NCBI GenBank assembly: GCA_033032175.1
Contig: CM065319.1
Span: forward strand, 13,613,018 to 13,677,017
Source of the DNA: Saturnia japonica
Lineage: Eukaryota > Arthropoda > Insecta > Lepidoptera > Saturniidae
Direction: 5' to 3'
DNA: 64,000 bases
In this document: positions 19,498-32,417 of the stretch, one piece after another
Layout of the letters: each line of letters begins with the position of its first letter
Position numbering within the stretch: the stretch's first letter is position 1
Made by a program: the position numbers and the translations under genes
Notes under the pieces: generated by a model
The model's database searches: none
Seen by the model: only the letters and a program-made list of their open reading frames with translations
Told to the model about the DNA's origin: nothing

Positions 19498-22400
19498 CAT
19501 TCATAGAATGACATTGGTGATAATATAATGTCATGGGTAGGTACCTAATACCTATTATCTGCCATTTGTTTAAGTCAGCTTTTGAAATTTTGGAGAACTG
19601 TTCTAATGAATTATTTGTTTATTAGCCTGCTGTAGAACTTTTTGAATTGTCTGCTAATGAAGACTAAGCATTGCACTTCTATGCATACAATTATACTTAC
19701 ACTACAAGTTTAAAATTAGTCGCGAAGCACCTAAAGATGGGTTTTGAGCGCCTGTACTTGTGAACCAATTGCTCCACTGGGCTAAGCGCATTACCACCTT
19801 GAGCCACATCGTCAGTTATCATTACATAAGTTAGTTACATTGTAGATTTTTTCTTAAATCAAATGCTAATACCTATAAAGTAGGGTCCGTGGGCCCATGT
19901 CAGTGAGAACGATAATTAATAATTTTATTGTTGTTTAATATACATTGAACTACTGCATGTGTAGTAATAAATAACTCAGTGTTAATATATAAAAAAGTTC
20001 TTTAAATAATATGGTACCATTTTTTATTTGCTACATCTAAAATTAAGTCTGGCAGGTTTCCGCTCAATATTTTTTTGAAAACGTTGAAAATTTTCCGTTT
20101 TACTGCAAAAGGTGAAACCCTGCTCTAAAGAATTTTATTTAAAAAAGACAGTGCGCTTTGCGCATGCGTGTAAAGTGCGATGACTCACTTGATAGAAAGA
20201 GTAGAAACGATCTTCCCACTCTTTTATTTTACCTACCGTTTGAAGTCAGAGGGAAAGTTTCACTTTTCGTCTGATGCAGGACAATTTGCCTTACCGCGTT
20301 CATAGAAGAAAACCACAATTTACGGTGCAAATTTTGATCACCATTTGACAGCAAAACTTAGAACTGAAAAAACTTGCAACCGAATGGGCGTCAAAATATT
20401 TAAAGTATTTTAACACTTTACTAATCCACTAACGCAGCGGATGAACTTTGTACATATTTTGGTGTATTTCGTAATGGCAGAATAGTACTATCAAAAAATT
20501 ATTAATAGCTTGAAAAATGTAACACTCCGTTCCAACTATACCTACCGGTCCGGCTGTTTTGATAGCCCGACGAAAGGGCTAGTGACTGAAAAGTTTCTAC
20601 GAAGCTGTTCACATTTAGCCGAATCCGTTTTGTCACTGCGGAGCGGCGGCAAAACGCCCGGACTTGTGTAATATGAACAAGCTCGCCTCCCCGCAAATCA
20701 TTTCGGCATTCATTCTGTCAGACGCTGAGACACACGTGCAGTAGGTATGGATGTTGTTGATACTGAAACTTTAATTTGGCTGTGCTTTAATGTGGAATAA
20801 AAGTCGAGATGACTACAAACAAAACATATTTTGATCCCAATGATTTGTTTTTACTCTATTACGTCTTCTTAAATAGCACCACAACACAACAACACCTTGT
20901 CGTCTATCGTGCACTCAGGTTTGATGTCAACTGAAGTGAAAACTGAATTCACCCGATTTTCTTGCAGAGTCCAGTCTAATGTGAACCTTTGCTTACCACC
21001 TTCGATTCGATCCGGCGACGATGTCCGGCATAGTGGAAACGGAGCTTAATTATTATGTATATGACTATATACATTTATGTACTCTATCATTGCTATACAT
21101 ATACTTGTATAATTTCAACAAAATTAATCAAATTTATATTATAAATTAAATATTCTTCATTACTTGTATACAAGTATACAACATAGATACTTTGTAAATT
21201 ATACTTCTGATCGTAATATCTTAGATATTGCTATTACTGATTACATTCCATTACCAAAAAAAAAAATCTATTGGGCAAATTGTAATTGCTGTGATATATG
21301 TATTTTAATACTGTTTATTGAAATTGCGTCAGCCCTTTCAAATGACAGCTCGATGAGCAGTGATTTGATTGAATTATATCTACATTTTATAAATGAAACA
21401 TATGGGGGTGGTCTAATTAAAAGTTTATTAAATTTAATTTATTTTCAGTTTTTGCTATTAAAACTGAAAGATATAAATTATCATAATATAAACTGATTTT
21501 CAATAGTTCATATCTTGCACTAAACATAATAATAATAATATTGAACTCCAGAAACATAATCATACTACATACTTATCGTTTTTAGTTTTTTAATAATATT
21601 ACAATACAAACATGTAGGTATGGCAATCCTAGCATATTATGTTTTTCAGTCAAATCTAGATTATTTCGGGCTGCACAGCTGCAGCTAAATTGTAATTTAT
21701 TTTTGTAATATTGGAATATAATTTTACATATATCATATTCATATACGGTAAGACCTTGTTTGCAATATGCGGTCGTAATGTCAATTTGCGGTAGTTGTTG
21801 TGCTAAAGGTAGTAGTAGTGGAATTGGCAACAATTTGCTACCAAATGGTTATTGGGAAGGGTAATGTTTTACTTTTAGTGGGATTCAGACTCATTTGCCC
21901 ATACGCGCCTAAATTATATTCATTTAAAAAATTATCAGTTTAGCATAAAAATAAAGATTCAAGATGTTCTTCCTTTTTTATAGGGCAAGTGCGTTTACAC
22001 ACAATTATGCCAAAGCCAAGTGTATAGAATCTTTTTCTAAACTTCAGAGATCAGGCAACACTTTAACAAGATGATGAAGAAGAAGATTAAATTAATAAAA
22101 GAAACAAAAAAAAATTAGTTGATGATGGTGATGATGAGGATGGTTGGATAATGATGGTGATGTGATTTCCTCTCTGTACATCTACTCAAAATAATAATAA
22201 CTGTTTATGTATAATTAAATACTGTAAAAACAATTTAAAAAAAGATAATAAGATGTTTATAAACCTAATCGAGTTCCTTGTCGGTTCTTCTCGATGTCTG
22301 GGATGATTTCCCAATAGGTGGCAGTGTTTTGCATTCATAAGTGCCTTCTTGGGGCCTAAATTGAATAAAAGATATTATGATCTTGATGGCTCTGTCCTGG

Positions 22401-23381
22401 GAGTTTTTATAGCAACTTAGAATAAATTTTTCTAGTTATTATTTATAATTTACTTGTGAACAATAACCAAACTACCGCGCAGAATGCCACTAATATTACA
22501 TTTTCTATGGCCAATTGTAAGTTAATGAATGAAATAAAAACCATAGCACGGCAGGACTAGATCCCGCCGAAAAGCCCATTTAAGATGTTAGTGTGAGGTA
22601 TGCAGTGCAGAGACGAGGAGTAGGTACCACCTCTATGTATGAATAAGCTTCAAATTAAGATGGTGCCACGATAGCAAGTGCGTAAATTTTAAAGATGGCG
22701 CCAAAAGTTTTATATTATTTTTTAATTTTCTCCCACTTGTACAACTTTTCCCTTTATTGTTCAATTAGTTTTCTAAGTACTACAACAGTAAAATCACGAA
22801 AAAGTATAGGTAATTCCTTTTTGCTACACTAGCGCCTTTTTGGTGGGTTTTTGAAATGTAATTTGCTGCTTACAGCTTTGGACAGTTTTTCAAGTTGTCC
22901 CCCATAAAAGATGGGTCTCCTGACCTCGACAAACCATAAGCGGTGATTATACAGCAGTTTGATCTTATCCGATTTTCGATGCGAGGGGGCCAATCGAGCC
23001 AATAATGACGCTCGATCCTGCGGTCGTACAGGCACCAAAAATCGGATACGATCAACCTGCCAATTAATCCGCTTTAGTGTGAAGTAAGAGTTTCGCGCAC
23101 TTGTTGGTAGATTGCGGCTGTGTCACTCATCACCTCATCATTCATCAACATTAAATCAGTATTCTCGTATTAAAAAAAAATTCATTGCACGATTTATTTA
23201 TACGAACTCGTAGACGAGTTTTCTTTTAAATGAAAACCTCAAAATGAAAACCAAAATAACATTAATAAACTGAAAATTAATCTTAATTAAAAATCAATAA
23301 ACCTCCTATCTGATTACCTACACACTTAAACTGTTTTTGTAATTAACCTTAGATTAGTACCTGCCTACCTTTAAAGAGCCA
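19498..23381. other. Upstream region of Kazal exon 1, copy 1: no gene recognised
   Basis: Holds small repeat pieces (22255-22385 LINE/SINE tail; 22400-22575 inverted-repeat family). GC-richer text at 20500-20760 and 20930-21050 looks like a repeat or old promoter but has no supporting ORF. A 110-codon AT-rich ORF at 21164-21496 has no motif. Confidence 0.5.
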
Positions 23382-23598
23382 ATGGCAGCCATCTTTATTG
23401 TAATATTATTTCTCAGCGTAACATATTCGGAAATGATTAATTTGGAGAAAACAAAGTTTTGTTCTGAACTAGTTTGTGACCAAGAGAGTGAAGTTAAGGT
23501 TTGTGGTATAAGAACAGAAGGTGATGGATTTCGACTGAGATTATTTGAAAACGAATGCGAATTAATGAATTACGGTTGTGAAGTTGAAGAATCTAAAG
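23382..23598 (+). CDS. Kazal gene exon 1, copy 1
   Basis: 72 codons plus one base, donor AAAG|GTATTT. Begins MAAIFIVILFLSVTYS, a hydrophobic signal peptide, then Cys27, 32, 41 (VCG), 59 (NEC) and 66 of Kazal domain 1. The unspliced frame would end at 23642. Confidence 0.85.
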
Positions 23599-26500
23599 GT
23601 ATTTTAAAAACTAGCTATGCCCCTTGGTTTCATCCATGTTAAATTTATTACCCGTTCTGAAGACAGGTCAGGTCAAGAGTACTCTAAACCGTCGAGCATG
23701 TATGAAAAGATTGATGAATGTTGAAGAAACGAAAGATGTATACCAGGATCGTAGCAGGTGGAAGGACGTGGTCTCTGCCTACCACGTTGTGAAATAGGGA
23801 ATTTATTCGAGAACTGATCACTGCGCCGCTTCCAACGAACCCGTATAGGCTATCGTAGTTTTACGTTCCCGTACTTGCCTATAAGTTGCCAGATTGCTTG
23901 ACGTTTATGCTTACTGCTCCCTTTCTTAGGATGTTAACGTAAAGATATATACCCTATAACCTTCCACAATAAACTGGCAATAAAATTCAAAAATTATTTT
24001 TACAATCCAACTGGTAGTTTCATAGATAAATGCGTTCAAATAAACCAATAAAAAATCTCTTGGAGCTTTATAATATTAAGTATAATATATAGATAAATAA
24101 CAAAATTCAACAAAATTATGGATGTTCTTAATTTATTCTATTTTTGTTGGATAGGGGATACCTCAAGGGTGGTCCTGTTGTAATTTTATTGGCATTACAT
24201 TAGACCTTTAACTTCGAAGATACTTATGGGAACTTCTCATTAAAGTTGGTTTTGTTTTTTGGTGAAAATTGTCATGTTATGAAAAAAGTTATTTCGTTTA
24301 TTTATTTATTTTTTGTCTTTTTATATGTTAACTAGCACACCCGGCCACGCGTTGCTCGTGCCGTTTTGGAGTCCATAGGTAATATTGATCGGAGCGCTAC
24401 CAAATTTTAAAAGATCACCCGCTAGGCTAATATGAAGGTCGTCTGAAAATTTCATCAAAATCGCTCTAGCCCTTTTGGAGTCCGTAGGAAACATACATAC
24501 CAAAATCGATTTTTATATATAAGATTATAGTTTAAGCTAATTATTTATCAATATATTTCATTTACTGAATTACTAGAACTATAACAATGTTACAATTAAG
24601 TACACTTTAGTGCAAGGCTGCCTAGACTATCGGCCGCCAAGCCATTTAAATTTTCCCTCGAACAATTATCAAACTATATGTAACTGAATATTTTATTTAT
24701 TGAAAATATATGATTCAAATGTAAATTTGATTCTGTCATGGCTGTAAATAATTAGTATTCACTGGAAGTTCCGCCAACTAACATAGATTCGAAATAATGT
24801 CCAAACTCCAAAATTAATTGAACAGCCTTGTTTTAGTCGTAGCCTAAAATTCACAGAGCAATACAAACTAAAATACAGTGAAAATCAGAGTAATTATACT
24901 GCGCTTTAATTAGTAAGGTAATTATTAGTGATTAGTATTATACTCGACTAGCTGACCCCACAGGCATTTTTCTATCCTTATCAGTAATCAATAAATCGAC
25001 TGCGACGACACCTATCGAGTTCAAAGAATCAAGCATAGCATAAAAACCGGAAATGTGAAAAAATCTCTTAGGTCTTTTGACTTTCATGGTGATCGGACAA
25101 ACAGTTTTGGAGTTTATTTAAGTCCCTAAATTATTGTTTATACAAACATAAATTATATTTTATATATACAATTAGCCGTGCCCGCGGCTTCCCTCGCGTG
25201 GACAACAGAATGTCGTTGATCGGGCACACGCGCGAATCCTGCTATCTCTGCTCCCGATTATTTTAAGGACAAAAATGCTTATCGTGGGCGATCCTTAACA
25301 TATCTTAGGATACCTTAGCTTATAAGTAAGTCTGTTAAAGGTTTACAATTATGTAGTACATTAATTTGATTTATCTCTTAAGGTTTACTCAGCGTAAGGC
25401 ATTTAAGCTATCAAACATCGTCGTAATCCTGCATTGATTTTTATTTGCTAGGAATCCCAATTATTTTTCTAAAATAAAAGTAGCTTATGTTACTCCTTAT
25501 AACATCAGCTATCTGTCAGTGAAAATCCCATCTAAATCGGTCCAACCATTTCGGAGATTAGCCGGAACAAATAGACAGACTAAAATTTTAAAAACTGTTT
25601 TTTGTTATAAGTACCATATACCTATACTTTCATAGGTATTTAGTAAAAAGTTATTATTTTCACATTACATACAGACACTTTAATTTTGTTTATTTGTATA
25701 GATTAAGTAATTAATAGGACCACTGTATAGACACAGATGCTTTGATAGTAATTTTCACAATTTTATATAGATATTAGCAGGCTGAACGCGCGACTTCGTC
25801 TGATTGTATGAATATGAATATAATACCATAGGTATCACACTAGCGCGTTGCCGACCTTAAACCTCTCTACCCTAAAGAGCTTTGGAAACCCTACTCACCG
25901 CAAGAACACAACACAAGGTTATTTGCCTGCGATCTTCTGCAGAGCTCTGTGGGATCTGTAGGTTCCCGAGTTGCCAATATATTTAAAAAACTTAATCATT
26001 TAATCACTTTGATTTATCGATATAAAATCTAAATAATACAAATCGGGGAAAAATATTGTTTTTTTTTTTTAATTGAGATATTTTGTCTCTATGTCACGTG
26101 ACAGGTAAAAGTAGAAACAAATTATTTAGAAAAAAAAAAACATCTGAAATATCTGGTATAAATATAGCTATAAAATATAGCGTTAATTAATGTTTTTTTT
26201 TAATCGTTACACGTTACAGGTTTAACGTTGTGGCCACAATCTCACCCTATCCCTAGTGGAGATTGGCTCTCAAATACAGCTTCCGGAACATACCTATTGG
26301 TGTTTGGCGACAGATTTTCAATTTAAGAGTTGTGGCCTGCCAGTCTACTAACTTTCCGTTTACTTCAATTATTTGAACAAATCAGAGTTATCAAAGACTG
26401 TCTGTGATTTTTATTATTTATTCTGGAAGCTGCACACAGAGACACACTACATTTTATTTATTTAAGATATTCAATACATTTAAAAGATATGTGGCGCCTC

Positions 26501-29500
26501 ATTCGCCACTATTTTATATACCTTACCTGTCTGTGACGATTACCGCTATTGTCTCACAGCCATTGATAGAGTCACCAGATGGCCAGAAGTTTGGCCGATG
26601 CGCACCACCACCGCCGAGGAAGTAGCGGATACTTTCACGAGAGAATGGATACCACGATTTGGTGTTCCCTCTATTATTACGACCGACCGTGGTACACAAT
26701 TTGAATCCGACCTTTTTCGAAGACTTATGTGCAGTTTCGCCACTAAAAGAAATAGAACTACAGCTTACCACCCAGCAGCGAACGGAATGATTGAACGCAT
26801 CCATCGTCAACTTAAAGCATCATTAATGTGTCATGGGAGTTCTTGGACAAAAGCTCTTCCATTTGTACTTTTGGGAATGCGTTCAGCTTTTAAAGAAGAT
26901 ATTAAAGCTACTTGTGCAGAATTGGTTTATGGAGAAACTCTTCGGCTTCCTGGTGAGTTGTTAGCTGATTTTCCTGGAGTGGGTACTTCTGGAGAAGTGT
27001 TTGATTTTGCTGTGAAACTACGTCAACATATGTCGAAAATTCGACCAGTACCAGCGTCACGTCATACGAAGACAGGTTCTTTTATTTTCAAAGATTTAAA
27101 TACGTGTTCTCATGTGTTCTTGCGGGATGACGCAGTCCGGCGTCCTTTGCAGCCTCCCTATTCTGGTCCATACCAGGTCATTCAGAGGGCAAGTGATGGA
27201 AAGACCCTAACTATTGATTACAAAGGGAAACATGTGGTCGTAAGCGTAGACCGCGTGAAACCGGCTTTCATTGAGGAATCAGATTCAAGTTCTGTTTCTA
27301 CAACACCGAGGATACCTCAGTTGTCGCCAACGTCTTACCTGCAACCTACAACTATCACACCGATTGTGGCTGTACCTACATGTCAACCTCAGCCATATAC
27401 AACACGATCAGGCAGACGAGTTAAATTCAAAAATTTTGATGATTAACGCAATGCTCTCCTTAGGGTGGTGATGTGGCGCCTCATTCGCCACTATTTTTGT
27501 ACTGGCTGTTTCTTATTGTTAATATTGAAAATACTTAGGTGATGACATATCAGATAGACATATGAAATTGAGACGGTTGGTTTCACGTCACGTTATGTAC
27601 TAAAACCTGTATTATTTTATTACAAAGTAAATGAGCTAAAGCCCTACTCACTAGCGTTATTATTGAACACGCTAAAGATACTTTATCATAAAACAAGATG
27701 TTTTCTATATGAGACACGATATATGTAAGGTGATTCCAGACCCGGGGCGGTCTAACCCTCGTGACGATATGTTTAGATTCGCCACCGATTACCAACATGA
27801 TCGAAATACAATATTCTTAGTAATATGAGTAAACAAGGTTGGCATATTACAAACATACAAAATAAATCTAAAAATATCTATGCAATTAATAGCATTTTAG
27901 TCTCATTGTATTTTCAAAATAACAGCTTTTTGATAAATGCATATGAAAGTATATACGACACGACACCTATAACAAAAAACCCGTTTCTAAAATTTTTGTC
28001 TATCTGTCTGTTTGCTCCGGGTAATCTCCGAAATGGTTGAATCGATTTCGACGCGTCTTTCATTGGAAGATAGCTTATGTTATATGGAGTAACTTAGGCT
28101 TAATGAAGCAACAGGGTCTAATTGAAGTTAAGCTTCCATACAAAAAGAATCTACTAAGACGTTTTTTACTTAACTATGCATTATTTGAAAATAAGATATA
28201 CATCAAAAGTCTTATAATTATGGTCTAAATCAAAGTACATAAACAGTTTTCGTCAAAAACAAAAAAATATTATTTAAAACTCCTATTTCCTCTAGCGGCA
28301 ATTTTTACCCCACCGTGGGGCAGGTGACCTCCGTGGGTGGGAGCGGGGTCACTACAATACGGACATTCTGTAATTCACGCGGGCACAGCGAGTCTTTAGT
28401 AAATTAATCGTATACTTACTTTTGTATATAAAGTTTTGTACATAGTCAAATATTGTGCGAGTATTTAAAAAAATAACCTATTTAAAAAATAAACCTAAGA
28501 AACACACGCTATAAATATTTCAAATAATTCATTTTAATACATGTAACAAAAAATATTTTTTGCCATCCTTACAATTAGATAAAATATTGGCAATTTATCT
28601 TCTGATTATTTTCCAGGAATATTATTATAATAGATAACAACAACTGCCAACAATTATCGGGAAATATTATATTCCTAATTAGTCTGTTATTGGATTTGTA
28701 TTACAAATATATATATATATATATATATATTAAAAATAGTATACCTACTATAATATTATATAATCTATGCAAATAAACAAAATTAAAGTGTCTATTTGAA
28801 ATGTCAATCAACTTTTTACTAAATGCATTTGAATTTGAATACACGGTACAAAAATAAGGTAATTGTTGTCTGTCTGTCTGTTTGTTTTAGAAAATCTCCG
28901 AAATGGTTGGTCCGATTCTGACGGGACTTTCACTGGTAGATAGGTGATGCCATAAGGATTAACTTAAGCTACATCTATTTAAGAAAAATAATTAGAGTAC
29001 AGCGCAAAAAAAAAACAATTCGGAAAAAACATCGATTTTGGGGCGCTTAAATGCCTTACACTAAGTAAATCATAAGAGATATATATCAAATTAATGTACC
29101 ACATAATTTTAGATCATCAAAATACCCACAAAAAAGTCGCGAGAGCATATGTCTACCTTCTAAGGATAACACACTAATAAGCATTTTTGTCTTCAAAATA
29201 ACCGGGAGGGGGTTAGCACGAATCGCGCGTATGCCCGATCAACGGCATTTTGTACTCCTTTCTGTAGTCTGTAACCGCTAGCAGCCAGTAATATAAAAAA
29301 TGTTGAAAGTTTGTATGTTTGTTACTCAATCACGCAAAAACTGCAATTTGAATTAAATTCGGTATAGACAGTTCAACCCATTTATACGCGTACAGTCAAG
29401 TACACGAGAGAATGTAATTAATTATTTTACTTATATTATGTTGAAAATTTTTACATCTTATTTCTTCAAATTTTAAATAAATCAACATCTCAATTAGGTA

Positions 29501-32417
29501 AATGCATATTTATTTAACATATTATTCCGTATCTAGACTACCACTAGAAATACCAAATAATGACTTTCTATTAATTTCACTAATTCCGTCTCGCTCTGTT
29601 CAATGTTTTGTACAGGAATATATATTTTTAAATTCCCCAAACATTTTCTGTAGCGTTTAGCATAATATGGTGGTAGACGAAGAATTTTTATACCTTATTG
29701 CTGAGTATTATTTCTGTTACCCATTACTGAATATGTGTCTTTATAAATTAGAATTCACAGTTTTATTATTTTTATCATTGCGATACGAGATATTATAAAA
29801 AACAACCATTGGCAAGGTGTAACATTTTTCCCGTGACGAACCTGACATTTTTATTACCGACTGTACCCGTAAAACAAAACCCATAAAAACACGTGTTGAC
29901 TGTAAAACGATTGCTGCGTCCTATATGCAAATGTGCTTTGCGGTCGCGTCACCGTGATAAAAATAAAAACTTAAAAAGACGGTTGAAGTCCCTATAGGTA
30001 CATAAATTGTTTTTAAAGCTGGGGTAAAATACATAGGATACATTTTACTCTGGTAAAGACCCAATTCTAAAGCTCAGGCAGACAAAGTCGCGGGCAGAAG
30101 CTAGCGTTTATATAATCTTCGAATAAGCAAGTGACATAGAATGGATAATAACATCTTTTAAAATCTTAAAATTGTTTGTAATTTCTTAAATCCCGAAATG
30201 CAAACGTCATGAATGTTATATGGTACATGATCATTCAGGAATTTGAGTGGTTGATTTACAAATAACGCCAAATTCGTAATCAGCGACCTATAAAGAGTGT
30301 CTGTCAGAAAATTTACAAAAAAAGTAAGAATACAGTAATATCCAGACTAAATATTCCCGATCAAGATCAAATGAAAGTTACAAACTTTACACAAAGGTTC
30401 TGTTCATTTGAAATAACGATAAAAGTTTAGAAAACATATTCCAAGGCAGCACGTATTTAGCTATGAAAATAAGTAATAACAAAATATTTGCGTAGGTACC
30501 TAATTAGAGGATATTTTGCTTGAGATGAAAAATCTGTTTTCTCGACAAAAACGGCCTTGTTAGATTCTACGAAACCTTTTATATCATAACGACTTCGATT
30601 TACATTTTAATAGTACATACACAACAGTCTTTTTTCATAGTACCATGACAAAGTTACGGCTAATATGTACCTGATTGTAAGCCCAGTGCCGTCCAAAACA
30701 ACAGTGACCACCGAGAGATCAGGAATCTATCGACGTCGTCCCTATCATGCCGGTCTTCAAGCTTTTTTTTCTGACTTATACTGTTAGCCTTAGGCCCTGA
30801 AGCCTCAGGCGGCTTTTACAGCTTCACAGTGACTTGGTAGGGCCTGCAAGCCTCTCTGTTATAATACAAACTGTTTTTTTTTCTTTTTTTTATTGCACTT
30901 ATTACAATACTGATACCGTGATAAAACATTTGTGTGTGTGTGTGTGTTATTATTAATTAGTATTATTATTGTAGTATTTTTGTTATGTATGGAAACTTTA
31001 TAATTTATTGTTTATGTAGTATATGCGTGCGAAATTTATATGTAGGTACATGTATTTGATTGTAAAATTTGTATGTTAGTGATAATATATGAGTTTGCTG
31101 CCACGAAATTTATTTCCACTTATATTTATTTATTTTTAAAGTTGCCTGTAAGAAATCGCTCTAAGCGATAAGGCCGGCTACCTCTGTACACAAATAATTT
31201 AAATAGTTATTTATGTATGTTTTTTTCATTTCGTGTGCAATAAAGTATATTGTATTGTATTGTTTATATATCACCATGTGTATGGTGGTCGCGACCCAGT
31301 CGAATACAGATCCCTACCATCTCGCTTGATTACTGTGTATACATATACCATCACGCCTGTATCCCCGAAGTGTTAGATAGAGGTGTACTAATGTACACCC
31401 ACAGTTCGCCGGGTATGTTTTCCATGCCTATTGCCATTAATCGGGCACAAAGCTAAACGCCGAGCCGCTACTGAGAATTTCATAGAAAAATCCAATAACA
31501 CTTTGCTCGACCTGGAAATCGAACCTAGTACCTCGAGCACAGCAATTGCGCTTACGACCACTAGGCTAATGGCGTTTGAGGATATCGGATATAGGATTGA
31601 GGATATAGGAGTAGTTTTTTTATAGTTCATATGTTCACCGAAGGGGGTCCACACAAACTACATAATTATATGCATAATATTTTAAATGTAATAATTTGCG
31701 TTAGTTTTTAATTTGTCATATTTTTATAGTTTCTAATTTTCTAATTAGTTTTTAGTCATATTGTTTGTGTGGAATTAAATAAAGTTTTATTATTATTATT
31801 GTTATATGTTCACAGCTTACGGTATTATAAACATCAATTACTGTGAGAGATCACTGAAAACTGATGGTAATGAAATATTAATGGACGTTGATACTGAAAA
31901 CGTAACGAAGACGCCTCCTTGCGAAGTCAAAAAGTGCCCTTCAAAAGTTGCTGCAGTGTGCGGTCTACGGAAAGATGGTCCCGGATTTAGAATCCGTCTA
32001 TTTCGGAATGAATGTCAACTACTAAAATATAATTGCGAAACCGAATCGAATTTCGTAACTACTGACTTAGACTTCTGCAACGGAATGAATCTATTTGAAG
32101 ATGACAATCAAAGGGATTCGATAAATGCTAATACAAACGTAACGTCAAAAAATCTTATTGTTGTTGACGCTTCAAATTTTATGATAAATAATAAAAATAT
32201 AAATGAAAGTGTACAGAGTTTCTTTGAAACGACACATGTCCTCGATCTTCCTATCGAAGATGTGACGCGGAACATGAACGAATCATCAAGAAGAATGTTG
32301 CTCAAAATCGCAGGACCAATAATGGTGTTTACGCCTTGGATTACGATACCGAAGAACATAAGCGAAGATTATTATCATAGACCAACTTTATCTTCATGCT
32401 TTCACAAATGTCCAACA
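23382..32417 (+). CDS. Kazal-domain secreted protein gene, duplicated exons 1-2 (copy 1, incomplete)
   Basis: Exon 1 (23382-23598) and exon 2 (31816-32417) join in phase 1 to 273 codons. They encode a signal peptide, two complete Kazal domains, a long Asn/Ser-rich linker and the first cysteines of a third domain, identical by eye at protein level to copy 2. Exon 2 ends at a good donor (ACA|GTGAGT) but the next 140 bp run into a truncated Jockey LINE, then copy 2. The only exons 3 and 4 are at 49689-50832, so a full transcript from this copy would have to skip copy 2 entirely (an intron of about 17 kb). It may be non-productive. Confidence 0.7.
24140..24270 (+). repeat. Dispersed repeat ('gttggataggggatacctcaagggtgg')
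   Basis: Related text is at 58480-58710 (plus) and 50900-51130 (minus). Family not identified. Copy 2 equivalent is 39680-39810. Confidence 0.4.
24332..24524 (-). mobile_element. Short Helitron (190 bp)
   Basis: Minus strand starts TCTTATATATAAAAATCG after an A and ends GGGTGTGCTAG before a T. This is the ends-only form common in Lepidoptera. Confidence 0.7.
24948..25170 (-). mobile_element. Helitron fragment
   Basis: Minus-strand 3' end GGGGTCAGCTAG before T is clear. The 5' end (TATATATAAAAT) has lost its TC where it abuts the next Helitron. Confidence 0.55.
25172..25702 (-). mobile_element. Non-autonomous Helitron
   Basis: Minus strand starts TCTATACAAATAAACAAAATT after an A (25703) and ends GGGCACGGCTAA before a T. 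Same family as 14716-15228. Confidence 0.7.
26490..27497 (+). mobile_element. Internally deleted Ty3/gypsy element (LTR tips plus integrase), copy 1
   Basis: TGTGGCGCCTCATTCGCCAC begins identical 26-bp words at 26490-26515 and 27472-27497. The second follows the integrase stop and a short purine-rich stretch, which is where a 3' LTR should start, so both are read as LTR 5' tips. Everything between the first LTR tip and the middle of integrase (rest of LTR, gag, protease, RT, RNase H) is missing. The end of the 3' LTR could not be located. Lies in Kazal intron 1. Confidence 0.65.
26532..27446 (+). pseudogene. Ty3/gypsy integrase fragment, copy 1
   Basis: Open frame with CLTAIDRVTRWPEVWP, TTDRGTQFESDLFRR and HPAANGMIERIHRQL, then a C-terminal GPY/F-type module (PYSGPYQVIQRASDG). 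The frame enters the integrase core after the first catalytic Asp, so only the second Asp and the Glu of the D,D-35-E triad are kept; it cannot be an active integrase. No stop or frameshift inside. It reads as a truncated relic; 282 codons remain from the first ATG at 26598. Confidence 0.8.
27877..28392 (+). mobile_element. Degenerate Helitron
   Basis: Starts TCTATGCAATTAATAGCATT after an A, contains 'gtaatctccgaaatggttgaatcgatttcgacg', and ends CGCGGGCACAGCGAG where relatives have CAGCTAG. Confidence 0.55.
28707..28731. repeat. (AT)n microsatellite, copy 1
   Basis: About 12 AT units. The same site in copy 2 (44247-44302) has about 28. Confidence 0.9.
28764..29281 (+). mobile_element. Non-autonomous Helitron
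   Basis: Starts TCTATGCAAATAAACAAAATT after an A and runs to CCGCTAG at 29278-29281. Contains 'aaatctccgaaatggttggtccgattctgacggg'. The host T after the end is replaced by C. Confidence 0.55.
29293..30104 (+). mobile_element. Probable Helitron-like repeat
   Basis: Begins with text typical of a second lepidopteran Helitron family (GTTTGTTACTCAATCACGCA at about 29318) and ends 'gtcgcgggcagaagctag'. The 5' TC is not clear. Confidence 0.35.
30640..30870. repeat. Repeat cluster with a Jockey LINE 3' end
   Basis: 30660-30770 belongs to the CCGAGAGATC family. 30763-30860 (poly-T, then TACTGTTAGCCTTAGG and GGCTTTTACAGCTTCAC) matches the 3' end of the Jockey element at 60922-61020. Copy 2 equivalent at about 46224-46440. 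Confidence 0.5.
31135..31265 (+). mobile_element. LINE 3' tail with TATTG repeats
   Basis: 'gaaatcgctctaagcgataaggccggc', a T-rich stretch, GCAATAAAGTATATTG and then (TATTG)n: the usual 3' end of a lepidopteran non-LTR element. Copy 2 equivalent 46719-46849. Confidence 0.6.
31345..31575 (-). mobile_element. tRNA-derived SINE, copy 1
   Basis: Read on the minus strand: A box TAGCCTAGTGGTCG (31555-31568) and B box GGTTCGATTTCC (31514-31525), then a tail region shared with 15472-15717. These are RNA polymerase III promoter boxes inherited from a tRNA. Confidence 0.75.
31816..32417 (+). CDS. Kazal gene exon 2, copy 1
   Basis: Acceptor GTTCACAG, donor ACA|GTGAGT; phase 1 in, 0 out. Supplies Cys82 closing domain 1, then domain 2 (Cys108, 113, 121, 139, 146, 160), an Asn-rich linker, and SSCFHKCPT opening domain 3. 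Confidence 0.85.

Noticed and set aside
21164..21496. 110-codon plus-strand ORF, repeated at 36704-37036
   Set aside because: AT-rich, Ile/Asn/Tyr-rich translation with no motif or signal. Its conservation between copies is explained by the recent duplication, not selection.
26523..26810. 95-codon minus-strand ORF (and 42063-42350)
   Set aside because: Antisense shadow of the gypsy integrase frame.
27825..28228. Two short plus-strand ORFs (71 and 63 codons) and copies at 43365-43768
   Set aside because: They fall within a Helitron-like repeat and have no coding features.
31514..31568. tRNA gene suggested by A and B box words on the minus strand
   Set aside because: The boxes belong to a tRNA-derived SINE; no full cloverleaf or acceptor stem can be drawn.
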